In this document: positions 6,813 to 14,604 of the stretch, piece after piece
How positions within the stretch are numbered: position 1 is the first letter of the stretch
How the letters are laid out: each line of letters begins with the position of its first letter
Assembly (NCBI GenBank): GCA_946887425.1
Contig: CAMPKW010000007.1
Coordinates: 1-29,069 of the forward strand
Direction of reading: 5' to 3'
Length of the DNA stretch: 29,069 nucleotides
DNA from: an uncultured Candidatus Saccharibacteria bacterium
GTDB lineage: Bacteria; Patescibacteria; Saccharimonadia; Saccharimonadales; UBA6022
Notes under the pieces: generated by a model
Database searches by the model: none
Told to the model about the DNA's origin: nothing
What the model saw: only the letters and a program-made list of their open reading frames with translations
Position numbers and translations under genes: made by a program

Positions 6813-7381
6813 TTCACAAAAAAGAGACAAAGCGTACAGGGGTTGTTTTTGCTAGCATTATAGGGTTGGTGTTTGCGCTCAATGTAGTGTTGAGTGCGGC
6901 AATTATTCTTGTTAATTACCCAACAGAAGCGCATCGTGCGGTCTATCGGCAGCTTGATACGTTGAATAGCAGTATGTGGAATGGGAGCGACTTTACGGTT
7001 GTCATGGAATCGGATGAGTATAAAAGGTTAAATGGCAGCCCGGAGGCGAATTATACAAACGTGGCGACTACAGTAACGCTGGTGATTAATGCTCTAGTGA
7101 CTGTTGCGATTATTGGGGGTGTTTACTATTATTTGCGCAAGCATCGGATCACCAAGCGACCTGTCGGGAGTACGGTGCTGATTGTGACGCTCGGCGGACT
7201 TGTACCGCTTATCCTGGCTGCTTTTGCGGCGGCTGCGTATATCGGCACGCCGATGCCCGGGGCTGGTCATGTTGTCTTTATGTTGTTTATTGGATTGGTG
7301 GTAGCACCGCTCGTGATACTACTTATTTCCCGCATTTTTGAGTGGTACTACGATCGCAAGCACAGCTTTGTAATTGAATAG
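6809..7381 (+). CDS. Four-helix membrane protein co-transcribed with PadR
   Basis: This 190-residue protein has four hydrophobic segments (about 12-35, 86-107, 121-144 and 152-174) and a 50-residue extracytoplasmic loop between the first two. The C-terminus is basic. I do not recognise a family. The start overlaps the PadR stop as ATGA, so translation is coupled. By analogy with other PadR systems it may be the regulated effector, for example in envelope stress or drug response; that is inference from context alone. Confidence 0.8.
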   Translation: MIHKKETKRTGVVFASIIGLVFALNVVLSAAIILVNYPTEAHRAVYRQLDTLNSSMWNGSDFTVVMESDEYKRLNGSPEANYTNVATTVTLVINALVTVAIIGGVYYYLRKHRITKRPVGSTVLIVTLGGLVPLILAAFAAAAYIGTPMPGAGHVVFMLFIGLVVAPLVILLISRIFEWYYDRKHSFVIE

Positions 7382-7404
7382 AACGATTCCACTCAGCCCT
7401 TTAG

Positions 7405-7446
7405 CCAAGAAAATACCCCCATCTTTCGATGAGGGGATTTTCTTGG
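7405..7446. terminator. Bidirectional terminator between membrane protein and tRNA genes
   Basis: A long, nearly perfect stem: CCAAGAAAAT plus CCCC on the left, GGGG plus ATTTTCTTGG on the right, with a UUUCG-type loop. T-rich arms give U-tracts on both strands. It overlaps the encoded CCA end of the tRNA gene by three bases and serves both converging units. Confidence 0.75.
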
Positions 7447-7520
7447 TAGCAGCGACAGGGAACGATCCTGTGACCTCGAGCTTATGAGTCTCGCGCTCTA
7501 ACCAACTGAGCTACGCTGCC
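7444..7520 (-). tRNA. tRNA with CAU anticodon (elongator Met or Ile2)
   Basis: The 77-base gene folds as a full cloverleaf with CCA encoded. The acceptor stem is GGCAGCG/CGCUGCU with a G1-U72 wobble and discriminator A73. The D-arm is standard. The anticodon loop CUCAUAA puts CAU at 7486-7484. It is not an initiator: it lacks the GGG/CCC anticodon stem. Odd points are A31 opposite G39 in the anticodon stem and a T-loop reading AUCGUUC, where U54 and A58 appear exchanged (A54, U58). With CAU it is either elongator tRNA-Met or the tRNA-Ile2 that TilS converts to lysidine; I cannot decide by eye. Confidence 0.88.
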
Positions 7521-7536
7521 ATGATAGTACTGATTG

Positions 7537-7542
7537 ATTGTA
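7537..7542 (-). promoter_or_regulatory. -10 box of the tRNA gene
   Basis: On the minus strand TACAAT lies 16 bases before the tRNA 5' end. A possible -35 (CTGGAA) is 18 bases further upstream but weak. Confidence 0.4.
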
Positions 7543-7604
7543 GCAAAGTGTTATAAAAAATTCCAGAGGGGGCTATGAGGCTGTATTATCCACACGAAGA
7601 GGTA

Positions 7605-7757
7605 TATAATAAGAGTACTTCCGCGCGATACTCACTACCCTTTTTGGGGCAAGCGTCCCTCGTGAATGGATCATTCAATTGTCTTCGGATTTCTCGCTAG
7701 AAACGGGTGAAAAGTACGGGCAATACAATCAAAAACGTTTCTCTAACTAAACTTTTA
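7605..7757 (+). promoter_or_regulatory. Promoter and long 5' leader of the polymerase operon
   Basis: TATAAT (7605-7610) gives an expected start near 7617, leaving a leader of about 150 bases before the ATG at 7771. That is long for this window. The leader holds a 6-bp hairpin TGAATG/CATTCA (7663-7677), a C/G hairpin around a T-run (CCC-TTTTT-GGG), and a possible closing pair GTACTT/AAGTAC (near 7615 and 7714). I recognise no known RNA family. The -35 (near TGTATT) is poor. Confidence 0.45.
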
Positions 7758-7770
7758 GAGGATTTTTGAG

Positions 7771-8058
7771 ATGAATGATGAGCAATTCGCGAACAATGAT
7801 GAAACTTATTTAAACGAACGTATTGAGGTGTTGGCTGCGTTTGGCGAAGGGCTGAACATGTGTCGGCCACTTAAGTTCCGCCGATCAAGTGGGCGCGAGA
7901 TTACGATAAGTGAAATTGGACTGCGGCATCCGAGTAGCCAGGGCCGCCGGACGCTACATATCTTCGACGTGACTGACGGCGGAGCTGATTACCGGCTTGA
8001 GTTTGACACTGAGCGCCTTACGTGGCACCTCACTCGGGAGGCTGATCGTTATGAATGA
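7771..8058 (+). CDS. Hypothetical 95-residue protein coupled to Y-family polymerase
   Basis: I do not recognise this protein. It has an acidic, Asn-rich N-terminus and a C-terminal half with a predicted beta pattern (REITISEIGLRH, RRTLHIFDVTDG, DYRLEFDTERLTWHL). It has no membrane segment. The ATG follows AGAGGA by about 9 bases. It overlaps the polymerase start by 8 bases, so the two are made together. Small companion genes often precede Y-family polymerases (YolD with UvrX, UmuD with UmuC). This protein does not obviously match either, so a regulatory or accessory role in lesion bypass is inference from position. Confidence 0.8.
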   Translation: MNDEQFANNDETYLNERIEVLAAFGEGLNMCRPLKFRRSSGREITISEIGLRHPSSQGRRTLHIFDVTDGGADYRLEFDTERLTWHLTREADRYE

Positions 8059-9283
8059 ATCATATAACACCGAGCGCCCGCTGATTATGCACATCGATCT
8101 AAATTCGTGTTTTGCAACTGTCGAGCAACAGTCGCGTCCGATGCTTCGAGGCCGACCCGTAGTGATCGTAAACCGTCGGACCGAACATACGTCAATTGTG
8201 ACGGCGAGTTATGAGGCGAAGGCACTTGGGATAAAAGTTGGCATGCGTGTTCGAGAAGCGAAACTTTTATCTCCAGATCTAGTGGCGCTTGAAAGTGACC
8301 CAGCGAAATATCGATTCGTGTATCACCGGATGATGGACATTATGAAAAGTTACTCCGCGCATGTGACGATGAAAAGTATCGACGAGGGGGTGATTGATTT
8401 TCATCATGCAACCGATAAGATGCGCCAGCGTTCGCTTGAGGAGATTGGGCACGAGATCAAGCAGCGACTCAAGGATGAGATTGGATGTGCTATGCGCTGT
8501 AACGTCGGAATCGCGACAAACCGTTTTTTGGCCAAGACCGCTGCCGGCCTGCATAAGCCAGACGGCCTTGACGTGATTACGCATAAGAACTTGCGAGCAA
8601 CACTCGAGACCATGAAGCTAACCGATCTTACTGGGATAGCTGGACGCAATGAGCATCGCTTGAATGCTGTGGGTATTTACACGCCGCTGCAATTTCTCGA
8701 TGCGAGCAGCGATACGCTTCATAAGATGGTGTTTAAGAGTGTATTAGGAGAACAGTGGCACCAGCGGTTACGTGGCTGGGAAGTGGATGACGTGTCGCAC
8801 GACATGAAGACGGTTGGGCGGCAATATGTACTTGAGGCAAATGACCTGAGCCGAGCGGAAATATTGCAGCGACTTCACCATTTATGTGAGTCGGTTGGGT
8901 CTCGCCTTCGCTCACAGAATCGGGTTGCAAGAGGGGTGTTTGTATATGCGAAAACATATGAACGAGGATACTGGCATGCGCGGAAGATGCATGCACTTCC
9001 CTTTTTTAGTGACAACGCAATTTACACTCAGGCGAGTTTGCTATTTGCCGGAGCTCCGCACCACATTAAAGAAATTGGCATTAATTGTTACGAGCTGTGC
9101 GATGACAACGACCCGCAACTGAGTCTATTTGGTGATCAGGTAGCCAGGGAGCATCGGCTTGTTGATGCGATGGATGTGATCAATCGACGCTACGGTGAGC
9201 GAGTGATTCATTCTGCTGATACATTAGGCACGGGGAGGCATGTTCGACAGAAGATTCCTTTTGGGAGTACAAGGTTTTTGTAG
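8051..9283 (+). CDS. Y-family (DinB/UmuC-like) translesion DNA polymerase
   Basis: An error-prone polymerase that copies damaged DNA. The palm motifs are present: HIDLNSCFATVE with metal ligand D16 and steric-gate F21, and SIDEGVID with catalytic D111-E112. The NVGIATNRFLAKTAAGLHKP stretch and the helix-hairpin region (TDLTGIAGRNEHRL) follow, then the little-finger domain. Near the C-terminus is QLSLFGD, a textbook beta-clamp binding motif. Length (410) is normal. I start it at the ATG at 8051, which overlaps the upstream small gene. The motif order fits DinB/UmuC-type enzymes; which subgroup is uncertain. I see no clear LexA box before the operon. Confidence 0.93.
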   Translation: MNESYNTERPLIMHIDLNSCFATVEQQSRPMLRGRPVVIVNRRTEHTSIVTASYEAKALGIKVGMRVREAKLLSPDLVALESDPAKYRFVYHRMMDIMKSYSAHVTMKSIDEGVIDFHHATDKMRQRSLEEIGHEIKQRLKDEIGCAMRCNVGIATNRFLAKTAAGLHKPDGLDVITHKNLRATLETMKLTDLTGIAGRNEHRLNAVGIYTPLQFLDASSDTLHKMVFKSVLGEQWHQRLRGWEVDDVSHDMKTVGRQYVLEANDLSRAEILQRLHHLCESVGSRLRSQNRVARGVFVYAKTYERGYWHARKMHALPFFSDNAIYTQASLLFAGAPHHIKEIGINCYELCDDNDPQLSLFGDQVAREHRLVDAMDVINRRYGERVIHSADTLGTGRHVRQKIPFGSTRFL

Positions 9284-9291
9284 GCTGTCGC

Positions 9292-9321
9292 TTGATTGAT
9301 AGGGGGGTTGGGCTATATACT
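9292..9321 (+). promoter_or_regulatory. Promoter of the first pilin-like gene
   Basis: TTGATT (9292-9297) and TATACT (9316-9321) are 18 bases apart. Only 9 bases separate the -10 from the GTG at 9331, so the transcript may be almost leaderless. Confidence 0.6.
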
Positions 9322-9330
9322 AAGGCTACT

Positions 9331-9945
9331 GTGAATATAGTGAATCGGGCATCACGCTATAAAAATAAACATACTGCTGGCTTTACGATTGTCGAGCTTC
9401 TGATTGTTATTGTGATAATTGGCATCCTCGCCGCCATTACTATAGTGGCGTATAACGGCATTCAAAACCGAGCGTTCAATAGTCGCGTTCAGTCGGATAT
9501 CAAGAATGTTCAAAAATTAGTTGAGAACTACAATGCTATCAATGGCAGTTACCCCTCGACAGGAAGTCTCAGTACGGTCAGGACAGATAGTAACTGTACG
9601 GGTGGTAGTAAGCAGACAGATTGGGTGCCAAGTGTAACTGAGACATTGCCTCAATCTAATGCCAATACTGGCGTGAGTGGTGGGCGCGGGTGCTATATGT
9701 ACTCGAGTGACGGGACAAGCTACATAGTCACTGCGTGGAATGCTATTAACGGCGGTCCTCAAAATACAACCATGTATCGCCGACTCGGTTACCGTGAAAT
9801 GTCCAATGTTAATGCAAATATATACTACTGCAATCACGCTAATATTGGGGGGTATGCTTATAATGCCAGCCTCGATTACTACAAGCATTCGTATACAGTT
9901 TCAAACATTACAAACTGCAATGAAACCCCGCCAGCAGGTGCGTAG
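9331..9945 (+). CDS. Type IV pilin-like protein
   Basis: A class III signal sequence: a basic leader ends at G17 and is followed by FTIVELLIVIVIIGILAAIT, with E22 as the conserved Glu5 of the mature protein. Prepilin peptidase should cut G17|F18, leaving a hydrophobic assembly helix and a C-terminal globular domain with four cysteines. The domain is rich in Tyr, Asn, Ser and Gly, typical of surface pilins. I chose the GTG at 9331, which follows TATACT by 9 bases. A GTG at 9340 is also possible; an earlier TTG is inside the promoter. No assembly ATPase or prepilin peptidase is nearby, so the machinery must be elsewhere. Confidence 0.88.
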   Translation: MNIVNRASRYKNKHTAGFTIVELLIVIVIIGILAAITIVAYNGIQNRAFNSRVQSDIKNVQKLVENYNAINGSYPSTGSLSTVRTDSNCTGGSKQTDWVPSVTETLPQSNANTGVSGGRGCYMYSSDGTSYIVTAWNAINGGPQNTTMYRRLGYREMSNVNANIYYCNHANIGGYAYNASLDYYKHSYTVSNITNCNETPPAGA

Positions 9946-9947
9946 TT

Positions 9948-9953
9948 TATACT
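9948..9953 (+). promoter_or_regulatory. -10 box directly before the 57-residue ORF
   Basis: TATACT ends 6 bases before the ATG at 9960, so the message would be leaderless. A -35 box is not clear. Confidence 0.4.
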
Positions 9954-9959
9954 GGTAGT

Positions 9960-10133
9960 ATGAACAAGAAAGTACTTCTCTTTTTCGCAGCTGTCTTTGG
10001 TGTACTAGGGGCGTATCTGCCGGCAGCTTTCGGTGATAGTGACCCGCTTAGCGGCTGGAGTATTCTGGGCGGTATGATCGGGGGTCTGTTTGGGATTTGG
10101 CTGGGAGTCGTCATTTCTAAAAGGTGGGGCTAA
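9960..10133 (+). CDS. Small membrane protein (57 residues)
   Basis: This short gene encodes two hydrophobic segments (about 4-23 and 35-53) separated by a polar turn (GDSDPLSGW). The second has a glycine-zipper pattern (GGMIGGLFGIWLG), which favours helix packing. There is no ribosome site, but a TATACT box lies 6 bases upstream. The stop overlaps the tilS start as TAATG, so it leads the tilS transcript. I cannot assign a function. Confidence 0.7.
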   Translation: MNKKVLLFFAAVFGVLGAYLPAAFGDSDPLSGWSILGGMIGGLFGIWLGVVISKRWG

Positions 10134-10984
10134 TGAAAACCTATATCGTAGCGGTGAGTGGCGGCGTAGACTCGGTAGTACTTCTCGATAAACTTGTTGC
10201 CCGTGGCGGCGCACGCCTGGTGGTTGCGCACTTTGACCACGGTATTCGCGATGATTCTGCTGACGATGCGCGTTTTGTTGGTGAGCTGGCGAGACACTAT
10301 GGCCTTGAGTTTGAAACGAAGCGTGAGGAGCTGGGCGCAGGAGCCAGTGAGGCATTGGCGCGTGAACGGCGTTATCAATTTTTGCGTGAGGTGGCTGCGC
10401 ATTACGACAATGCGCCTATTGTCACTGCGCACCACGCGGATGATGTAGTGGAGACGATTGCTATTAATATTACTCGCGGGACGGGTTGGCGCGGGCTGGC
10501 TGTGCTTGACTCTGAGCTTATTCGTCCACTTCTCACTGTTTCTAAGCGAGCGCTTGTTGAATATGCGCGGCAACGCAATCTGGCGTGGCGCGAGGATAGT
10601 ACGAACCAGGACATGACATATCTTCGTAATGAGCTCCGTGGTCGCATCGCAAAGCGACTTAGCGACGAAGACATACAGCAGATTCACTCACTTTGGTGGT
10701 CGCAATTAAAGCTGAAGCGAGCGATCGATAAGGAGGTAGAGGAGCTTTTGAGTGGTAGCGATCATGATTATTCTCGACATCTCTTTATATCGATTGATGC
10801 CGATAGCGCCCTCGAATTGTTGCGCGCGGTATGTCAGCGAGAAATTGGTATAAGTCCGACAATCCCGCAGCGTGAACGCGCACTTCATGCCATTAAAACC
10901 CTGCAGCCGGGTAAAGTCTTCGAAGTGGGTGACGGTATTCGCTTAATGTGTCGGCTTCGGTCTTTTTCTATTCAAAAAGTTTGA
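10133..10984 (+). CDS. tilS: tRNA(Ile)-lysidine synthase
   Basis: TilS attaches lysine to C34 of the CAU-anticodon tRNA-Ile, using ATP, so that it reads AUA as Ile instead of Met. The N-type PP-loop SGGVDS is at 9-14. Family motifs follow: HFDHGIRDDSADDARFV, ARERRYQFL, THHADDVVETIAINITRGTGWRGL and REDSTNQDMTYLRNELR. The 283-residue length indicates the short form with little C-terminal domain. The ATG at 10133 overlaps the upstream stop and follows a GG-rich ribosome site. tilS followed by ftsH is a conserved order in many bacteria (in Bacillus with hprT between, absent here). A candidate substrate tRNA is encoded at 7444-7520. Confidence 0.93.
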   Translation: MKTYIVAVSGGVDSVVLLDKLVARGGARLVVAHFDHGIRDDSADDARFVGELARHYGLEFETKREELGAGASEALARERRYQFLREVAAHYDNAPIVTAHHADDVVETIAINITRGTGWRGLAVLDSELIRPLLTVSKRALVEYARQRNLAWREDSTNQDMTYLRNELRGRIAKRLSDEDIQQIHSLWWSQLKLKRAIDKEVEELLSGSDHDYSRHLFISIDADSALELLRAVCQREIGISPTIPQRERALHAIKTLQPGKVFEVGDGIRLMCRLRSFSIQKV

Positions 10985-11051
10985 AAAATGCTACCATTAT
11001 AGGAGTGGGAACTCTGTCTTGAATCAATACTGAAAGGAATAATACTTCTAT

Positions 11052-12914
11052 ATGGCAACCAAACAACAACCTCCAAAAAAGAAAGCCAGCAACTTTGTTC
11101 GGCTTGGCCTCTTCTGGGCTATCCTTATTTTCGCCGTACTGAGTGCTATCGCGATCTTTTCGCCGCACGATAACCTCAAAGAGGTTGGTATCGATAATGT
11201 TCTTAAACGTGCAAACGCGGGTGAGATCAAGAAAATTGAAGTTCAAGGCAACGACCTGAAGATTACACCAAAAGATCAGGATAAGCCAACTGAAAAAGCA
11301 TTTAAAGAAGCAGGCAGCAGCTTGTACGAGCAGGGACTCCAGCAGGGTAAGACAGACCTGAAGGTTAGTCCGCCATCAGAGGCAGGCAATACCCTTTGGA
11401 ATTTGGCGATTATTATCGTTCCAGTACTCCTTATTGCTGCGTTCTTTATGTTCATGATGCGCCAAGCGCAGGGGCAGAACAACCAAGCAATGGGCTTTGG
11501 TAAGTCAAAAGCAAAACTATACGGACTCGATAAAGAAAAGGTGGTATTCAACGATATCGCCGGTAATGATGCCGCTAAACAAGATCTTGAAGAGGTTGTC
11601 GATTTCTTGAAGCATCCAAAAAAGTATGAACAACTTGGCGCAAAAATTCCAAAGGGCGTACTGCTTGTTGGAAATCCGGGTACTGGTAAGACTATGCTTG
11701 CACGCGCCGTTGCGGGTGAAGCAAATGTGCCGTTCTTTAGTATTTCTGGTTCAGAATTCGTTGAAATGTTCGTCGGTGTCGGTGCAAGCCGCGTTCGTGA
11801 CCTCTTTGCTAAGGCAAAGAAGAACGCTCCAGCGATCATCTTTATTGACGAAATCGATGCCGTTGGTCGCAAGCGCGGTAGCGGCATGGGCGGCGGTCAT
11901 GATGAGCGTGAGCAGACCCTTAACCAGATCTTGGTTGAGATGGACGGTTTTGAGACGGGTAGCAATGTTATCGTACTTGCAGCAACCAACCGTGCTGATG
12001 TGCTTGACCCAGCGCTTCTTCGCCCAGGTCGTTTTGATCGTCGTACGAACATCATGCTTCCAGAGCGAAAAGATCGTGAAGCTATTTTGAAAGTTCACTT
12101 TAAGAAAAAGCCAACTGACGATACAGTGAGCATTGAAGCGCTTGCTGCAAAAACAGCCGGATCTAGTGGTGCTGATCTTGCCAATATGGCAAACGAGGCG
12201 GCTATTGTAGCAGCCCGTAACGACCGAAAGAAAATTACAAACGCTGATCTGACTGAAGCATTTGAAAAGGTGGCAATTGGTCCTGAACGCAAGAGCAAGA
12301 TTATGAACGAAGCCGAAAAGAAGATGACGGCGTATCACGAAGCTGGTCACGCAATTGTCGGGCATGTCCTGCCTGATAGTGATCCTGTACACAAGGTGAC
12401 GATCATTCCACGTGGTGGTACCGGTGGTGTGACGTGGTTCTTGCCGCCAGAAGACACGAGCTACACGAACGTGTATCAATTCAAGGATATTCTTGCTCGT
12501 GCTATGGGGGGGCGCATCGCTGAGAAAATTATGTATGGTCCAGATGGTATTACAACTGGTGCTGGTTCAGACCTGCGCAAGGCAACGGAAATTGCCCGCG
12601 ACATGGTGATCGAGCAAGGTATGGGCACAAAGCTTCGCGACCAGGTGTTCCACGACGATAACGGTGGTATGGTATTCGACAAGATGACCCATGAGCGTCC
12701 ATATAGCGACGACACAGCCAAGGAGATCGATAAAGAGGTTGAAACTCTGATCAAGGAGGCGTCAAAGCGTGCCGAGGCAGTCCTTGAAGCGAACCGTAAG
12801 AGTCTCGATGCTCTTGCCGATGCGCTCCTGGAACAAGAGACGCTTGATGAGACGCAAGTAATTGAGATCCTAAAATCAACTACTCTTCCAAAGGAAGCAA
12901 AGCTCCACGCATAG
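11052..12914 (+). CDS. ftsH: ATP-dependent zinc metalloprotease FtsH
   Basis: A membrane-anchored AAA+ protease that degrades misfolded membrane proteins and short-lived regulators. Two membrane helices (about 17-36 and 116-137) flank a small periplasmic domain. The AAA module has Walker A GNPGTGKT (207-214), Walker B IIFIDEID, and the second region of homology with arginine fingers ([10 protein letters not shown]). The zinc site HEAGH is at 429-433. Length (620) is normal. Walker A has Asn in place of the more common Pro, which is tolerated in AAA+ proteins. The ribosome site AAAGGA is rather far from the ATG (about 14 bases). It lies between tilS and murJ and likely links to the HrcA-DnaK stress genes nearby in function. 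Confidence 0.97.
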   Translation: MATKQQPPKKKASNFVRLGLFWAILIFAVLSAIAIFSPHDNLKEVGIDNVLKRANAGEIKKIEVQGNDLKITPKDQDKPTEKAFKEAGSSLYEQGLQQGKTDLKVSPPSEAGNTLWNLAIIIVPVLLIAAFFMFMMRQAQGQNNQAMGFGKSKAKLYGLDKEKVVFNDIAGNDAAKQDLEEVVDFLKHPKKYEQLGAKIPKGVLLVGNPGTGKTMLARAVAGEANVPFFSISGSEFVEMFVGVGASRVRDLFAKAKKNAPAIIFIDEIDAVGRKRGSGMGGGHDEREQTLNQILVEMDGFETGSNVIVLAATNRADVLDPALLRPGRFDRRTNIMLPERKDREAILKVHFKKKPTDDTVSIEALAAKTAGSSGADLANMANEAAIVAARNDRKKITNADLTEAFEKVAIGPERKSKIMNEAEKKMTAYHEAGHAIVGHVLPDSDPVHKVTIIPRGGTGGVTWFLPPEDTSYTNVYQFKDILARAMGGRIAEKIMYGPDGITTGAGSDLRKATEIARDMVIEQGMGTKLRDQVFHDDNGGMVFDKMTHERPYSDDTAKEIDKEVETLIKEASKRAEAVLEANRKSLDALADALLEQETLDETQVIEILKSTTLPKEAKLHA

Positions 12915-12930
12915 CCAATAGGCAACCATT

Positions 12931-14580
12931 ATGAATCGAGTGCGGAGCGTCGTTACGAGAGCAAATAAGCGGCTAACACTGAAGTGGGCCGCTGCTTTGC
13001 TGTCTGGATCGATGTTGTTTGCGAGCTTGCTTGGTATTTTTCGCGAACGTCTTCTCAATAGTACGTACATGCCTAATGAGGCGGCGGGCATTGCCGGTTA
13101 TCCAGTTGGACTCGATGCATATACGGCTGCATTTACCGTGCCTGACTTTATGTTTACGATCTTAGTTTCAGGTGCGCTTAGTGTTACATTTATTCCCGTA
13201 TTTAATCAACGGCTTGTAAAGGGCAATAAAAAATCTGCCTGGGAGCTATCAACCAGCATGATTAATATCATGGCACTTGGTACGCTGGTTGCCAGTATTT
13301 TGATCATTATTTTTGCCGAGCCAATCTTGAAATATATCATTGCGCCTGGGCTCAGTGAATCCGGTCTGGCTCTCGCGACGAGCATGATGCGAGTTATTGC
13401 GGTGAATCCGTTCTTGTTCGCAATAGCAACCGTAATCGCCAGTATGCAACAGGCGGTTGGTCGGTTTACTTTCTTTGCTTTGGCACCGGCTATTTATAGC
13501 GTTGGTATTATTATTGGTACGGTATTTTTCACAAACGGTATTAACATCTTTGGCTGGCCAATGTTTGATGGTGGAATCATGGGTGTAGCGCTTGGTGTTG
13601 TGCTTGGGTCGATCATGCAGCTACTTGTAAGTAGCATTGGGTTACTTGGGCTTGGCTTTGATTACCGATTTAAAATTTATTGGAAGAATAAAGGTTTTCG
13701 AAAAGTACTTTCGCTCTTGCCAGCTCGTTCGGCCGATCAAGGCATGGACTATGTAGTGAGCCTAGCGGAGACGAATATCGCTTCACGTATGGCCGATGGA
13801 ACAATTCGTGCCTATCAACAGGCTTCAATGCTGCATATGATGCCTATTAATCTTATTGGCGTGGCTATTAGTAATGCGGCATTTCCAGAAATGACAGAGC
13901 GTATTGCCCAGGGCAGGCATGATTTATTCAAAAAGGAGTTGCAGAAAGTCATCCGAGTGATCGTTTGGCTTATTTTGCCGGTGGCAACGGTTGCGTTTTT
14001 TGCTCGCGCCTACGTCGTGCACTTTATTAAAAACGGTGGTGAGCCGCTTATCGCCTCGCTACTTGGTGGTTTGGCTGTTGCAATTGTGTTTAGGTCAATC
14101 TACCACATTGCCGCCCGTAGTTTTTATGCGGAACAAGATACAAAGACCCCGCTTTACATATCGATATTTGCCATACTCCTCAATATTGGACTTGCTGTGT
14201 GGCTTGCTCTGGGGTTGGATTACGGGGCAATTGGACTGGCATGGGCGCAGTCGATTGTCGCGGTTGTGGAGGTAGCTATTTTGTTTGTTTTTATGGCGTA
14301 TCGCATACCAGGATTATTCGACAAGCGGTTCGTGCAAAGTCTAGTGCGTATGACGGCAGCGGCTGCGATTACGGGTGTGATCTGTTATGTAAGCGTGCAG
14401 CTCTTCCCGCTTACGGTTGATACCCAGAGCTTCTTTGCTGCTGTTCCAAAATTCGCTATGATCGTTGCCATTAGCTTTACGGCATATGTCGTATTAAGTT
14501 GGCTGATGCGGCTTGAAGAAGTAGGACCAGTCTTTAATCGGATCAAGAAAATCCTGTTCAGCTCGCCCCGTACTCGATAA
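12931..14580 (+). CDS. murJ: Lipid II flippase MurJ (MviN)
   Basis: MurJ moves lipid-linked peptidoglycan precursor across the membrane. The 549-residue protein has about 14 hydrophobic segments of the MOP exporter type. The N-terminus has the family features LLGIFRERLL, LDAYTAAFTVPDFMF and GALSVTFIPVFN. A basic tail (RIKKILFSSPRTR) ends the protein. It starts 16 bases after ftsH with no clear ribosome site, so it is probably expressed with ftsH. This confirms that the organism builds a peptidoglycan wall. Confidence 0.94.
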   Translation: MNRVRSVVTRANKRLTLKWAAALLSGSMLFASLLGIFRERLLNSTYMPNEAAGIAGYPVGLDAYTAAFTVPDFMFTILVSGALSVTFIPVFNQRLVKGNKKSAWELSTSMINIMALGTLVASILIIIFAEPILKYIIAPGLSESGLALATSMMRVIAVNPFLFAIATVIASMQQAVGRFTFFALAPAIYSVGIIIGTVFFTNGINIFGWPMFDGGIMGVALGVVLGSIMQLLVSSIGLLGLGFDYRFKIYWKNKGFRKVLSLLPARSADQGMDYVVSLAETNIASRMADGTIRAYQQASMLHMMPINLIGVAISNAAFPEMTERIAQGRHDLFKKELQKVIRVIVWLILPVATVAFFARAYVVHFIKNGGEPLIASLLGGLAVAIVFRSIYHIAARSFYAEQDTKTPLYISIFAILLNIGLAVWLALGLDYGAIGLAWAQSIVAVVEVAILFVFMAYRIPGLFDKRFVQSLVRMTAAAAITGVICYVSVQLFPLTVDTQSFFAAVPKFAMIVAISFTAYVVLSWLMRLEEVGPVFNRIKKILFSSPRTR

Positions 14581-14585
14581 AATGG

Positions 14586-14591
14586 TATAAT
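14586..14591 (+). promoter_or_regulatory. Extended -10 promoter of lepA
   Basis: TATAAT preceded by TGG lies 13 bases before the lepA ATG. Any 5' leader would be about 7 bases, too short for a ribosome site. No good -35 box is seen, which fits an extended -10 promoter. Confidence 0.6.
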
Positions 14592-14604
14592 TTACCACTG
14601 AACT

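Noticed and set aside
7524..7531. ATAGTACT near the tRNA as another PadR operator
   Set aside because: A single, incomplete copy without a palindrome; consistent with chance.
7662..7700. A 12-codon GTG ORF in the polymerase leader as a leader peptide
   Set aside because: No ribosome site and no terminator in the leader; too short to support.
11751..12479. Long minus-strand open frame inside ftsH (242 codons)
   Set aside because: It is a shadow of ftsH codon structure, with Cys/His/Arg-rich composition and no ribosome site or family resemblance.
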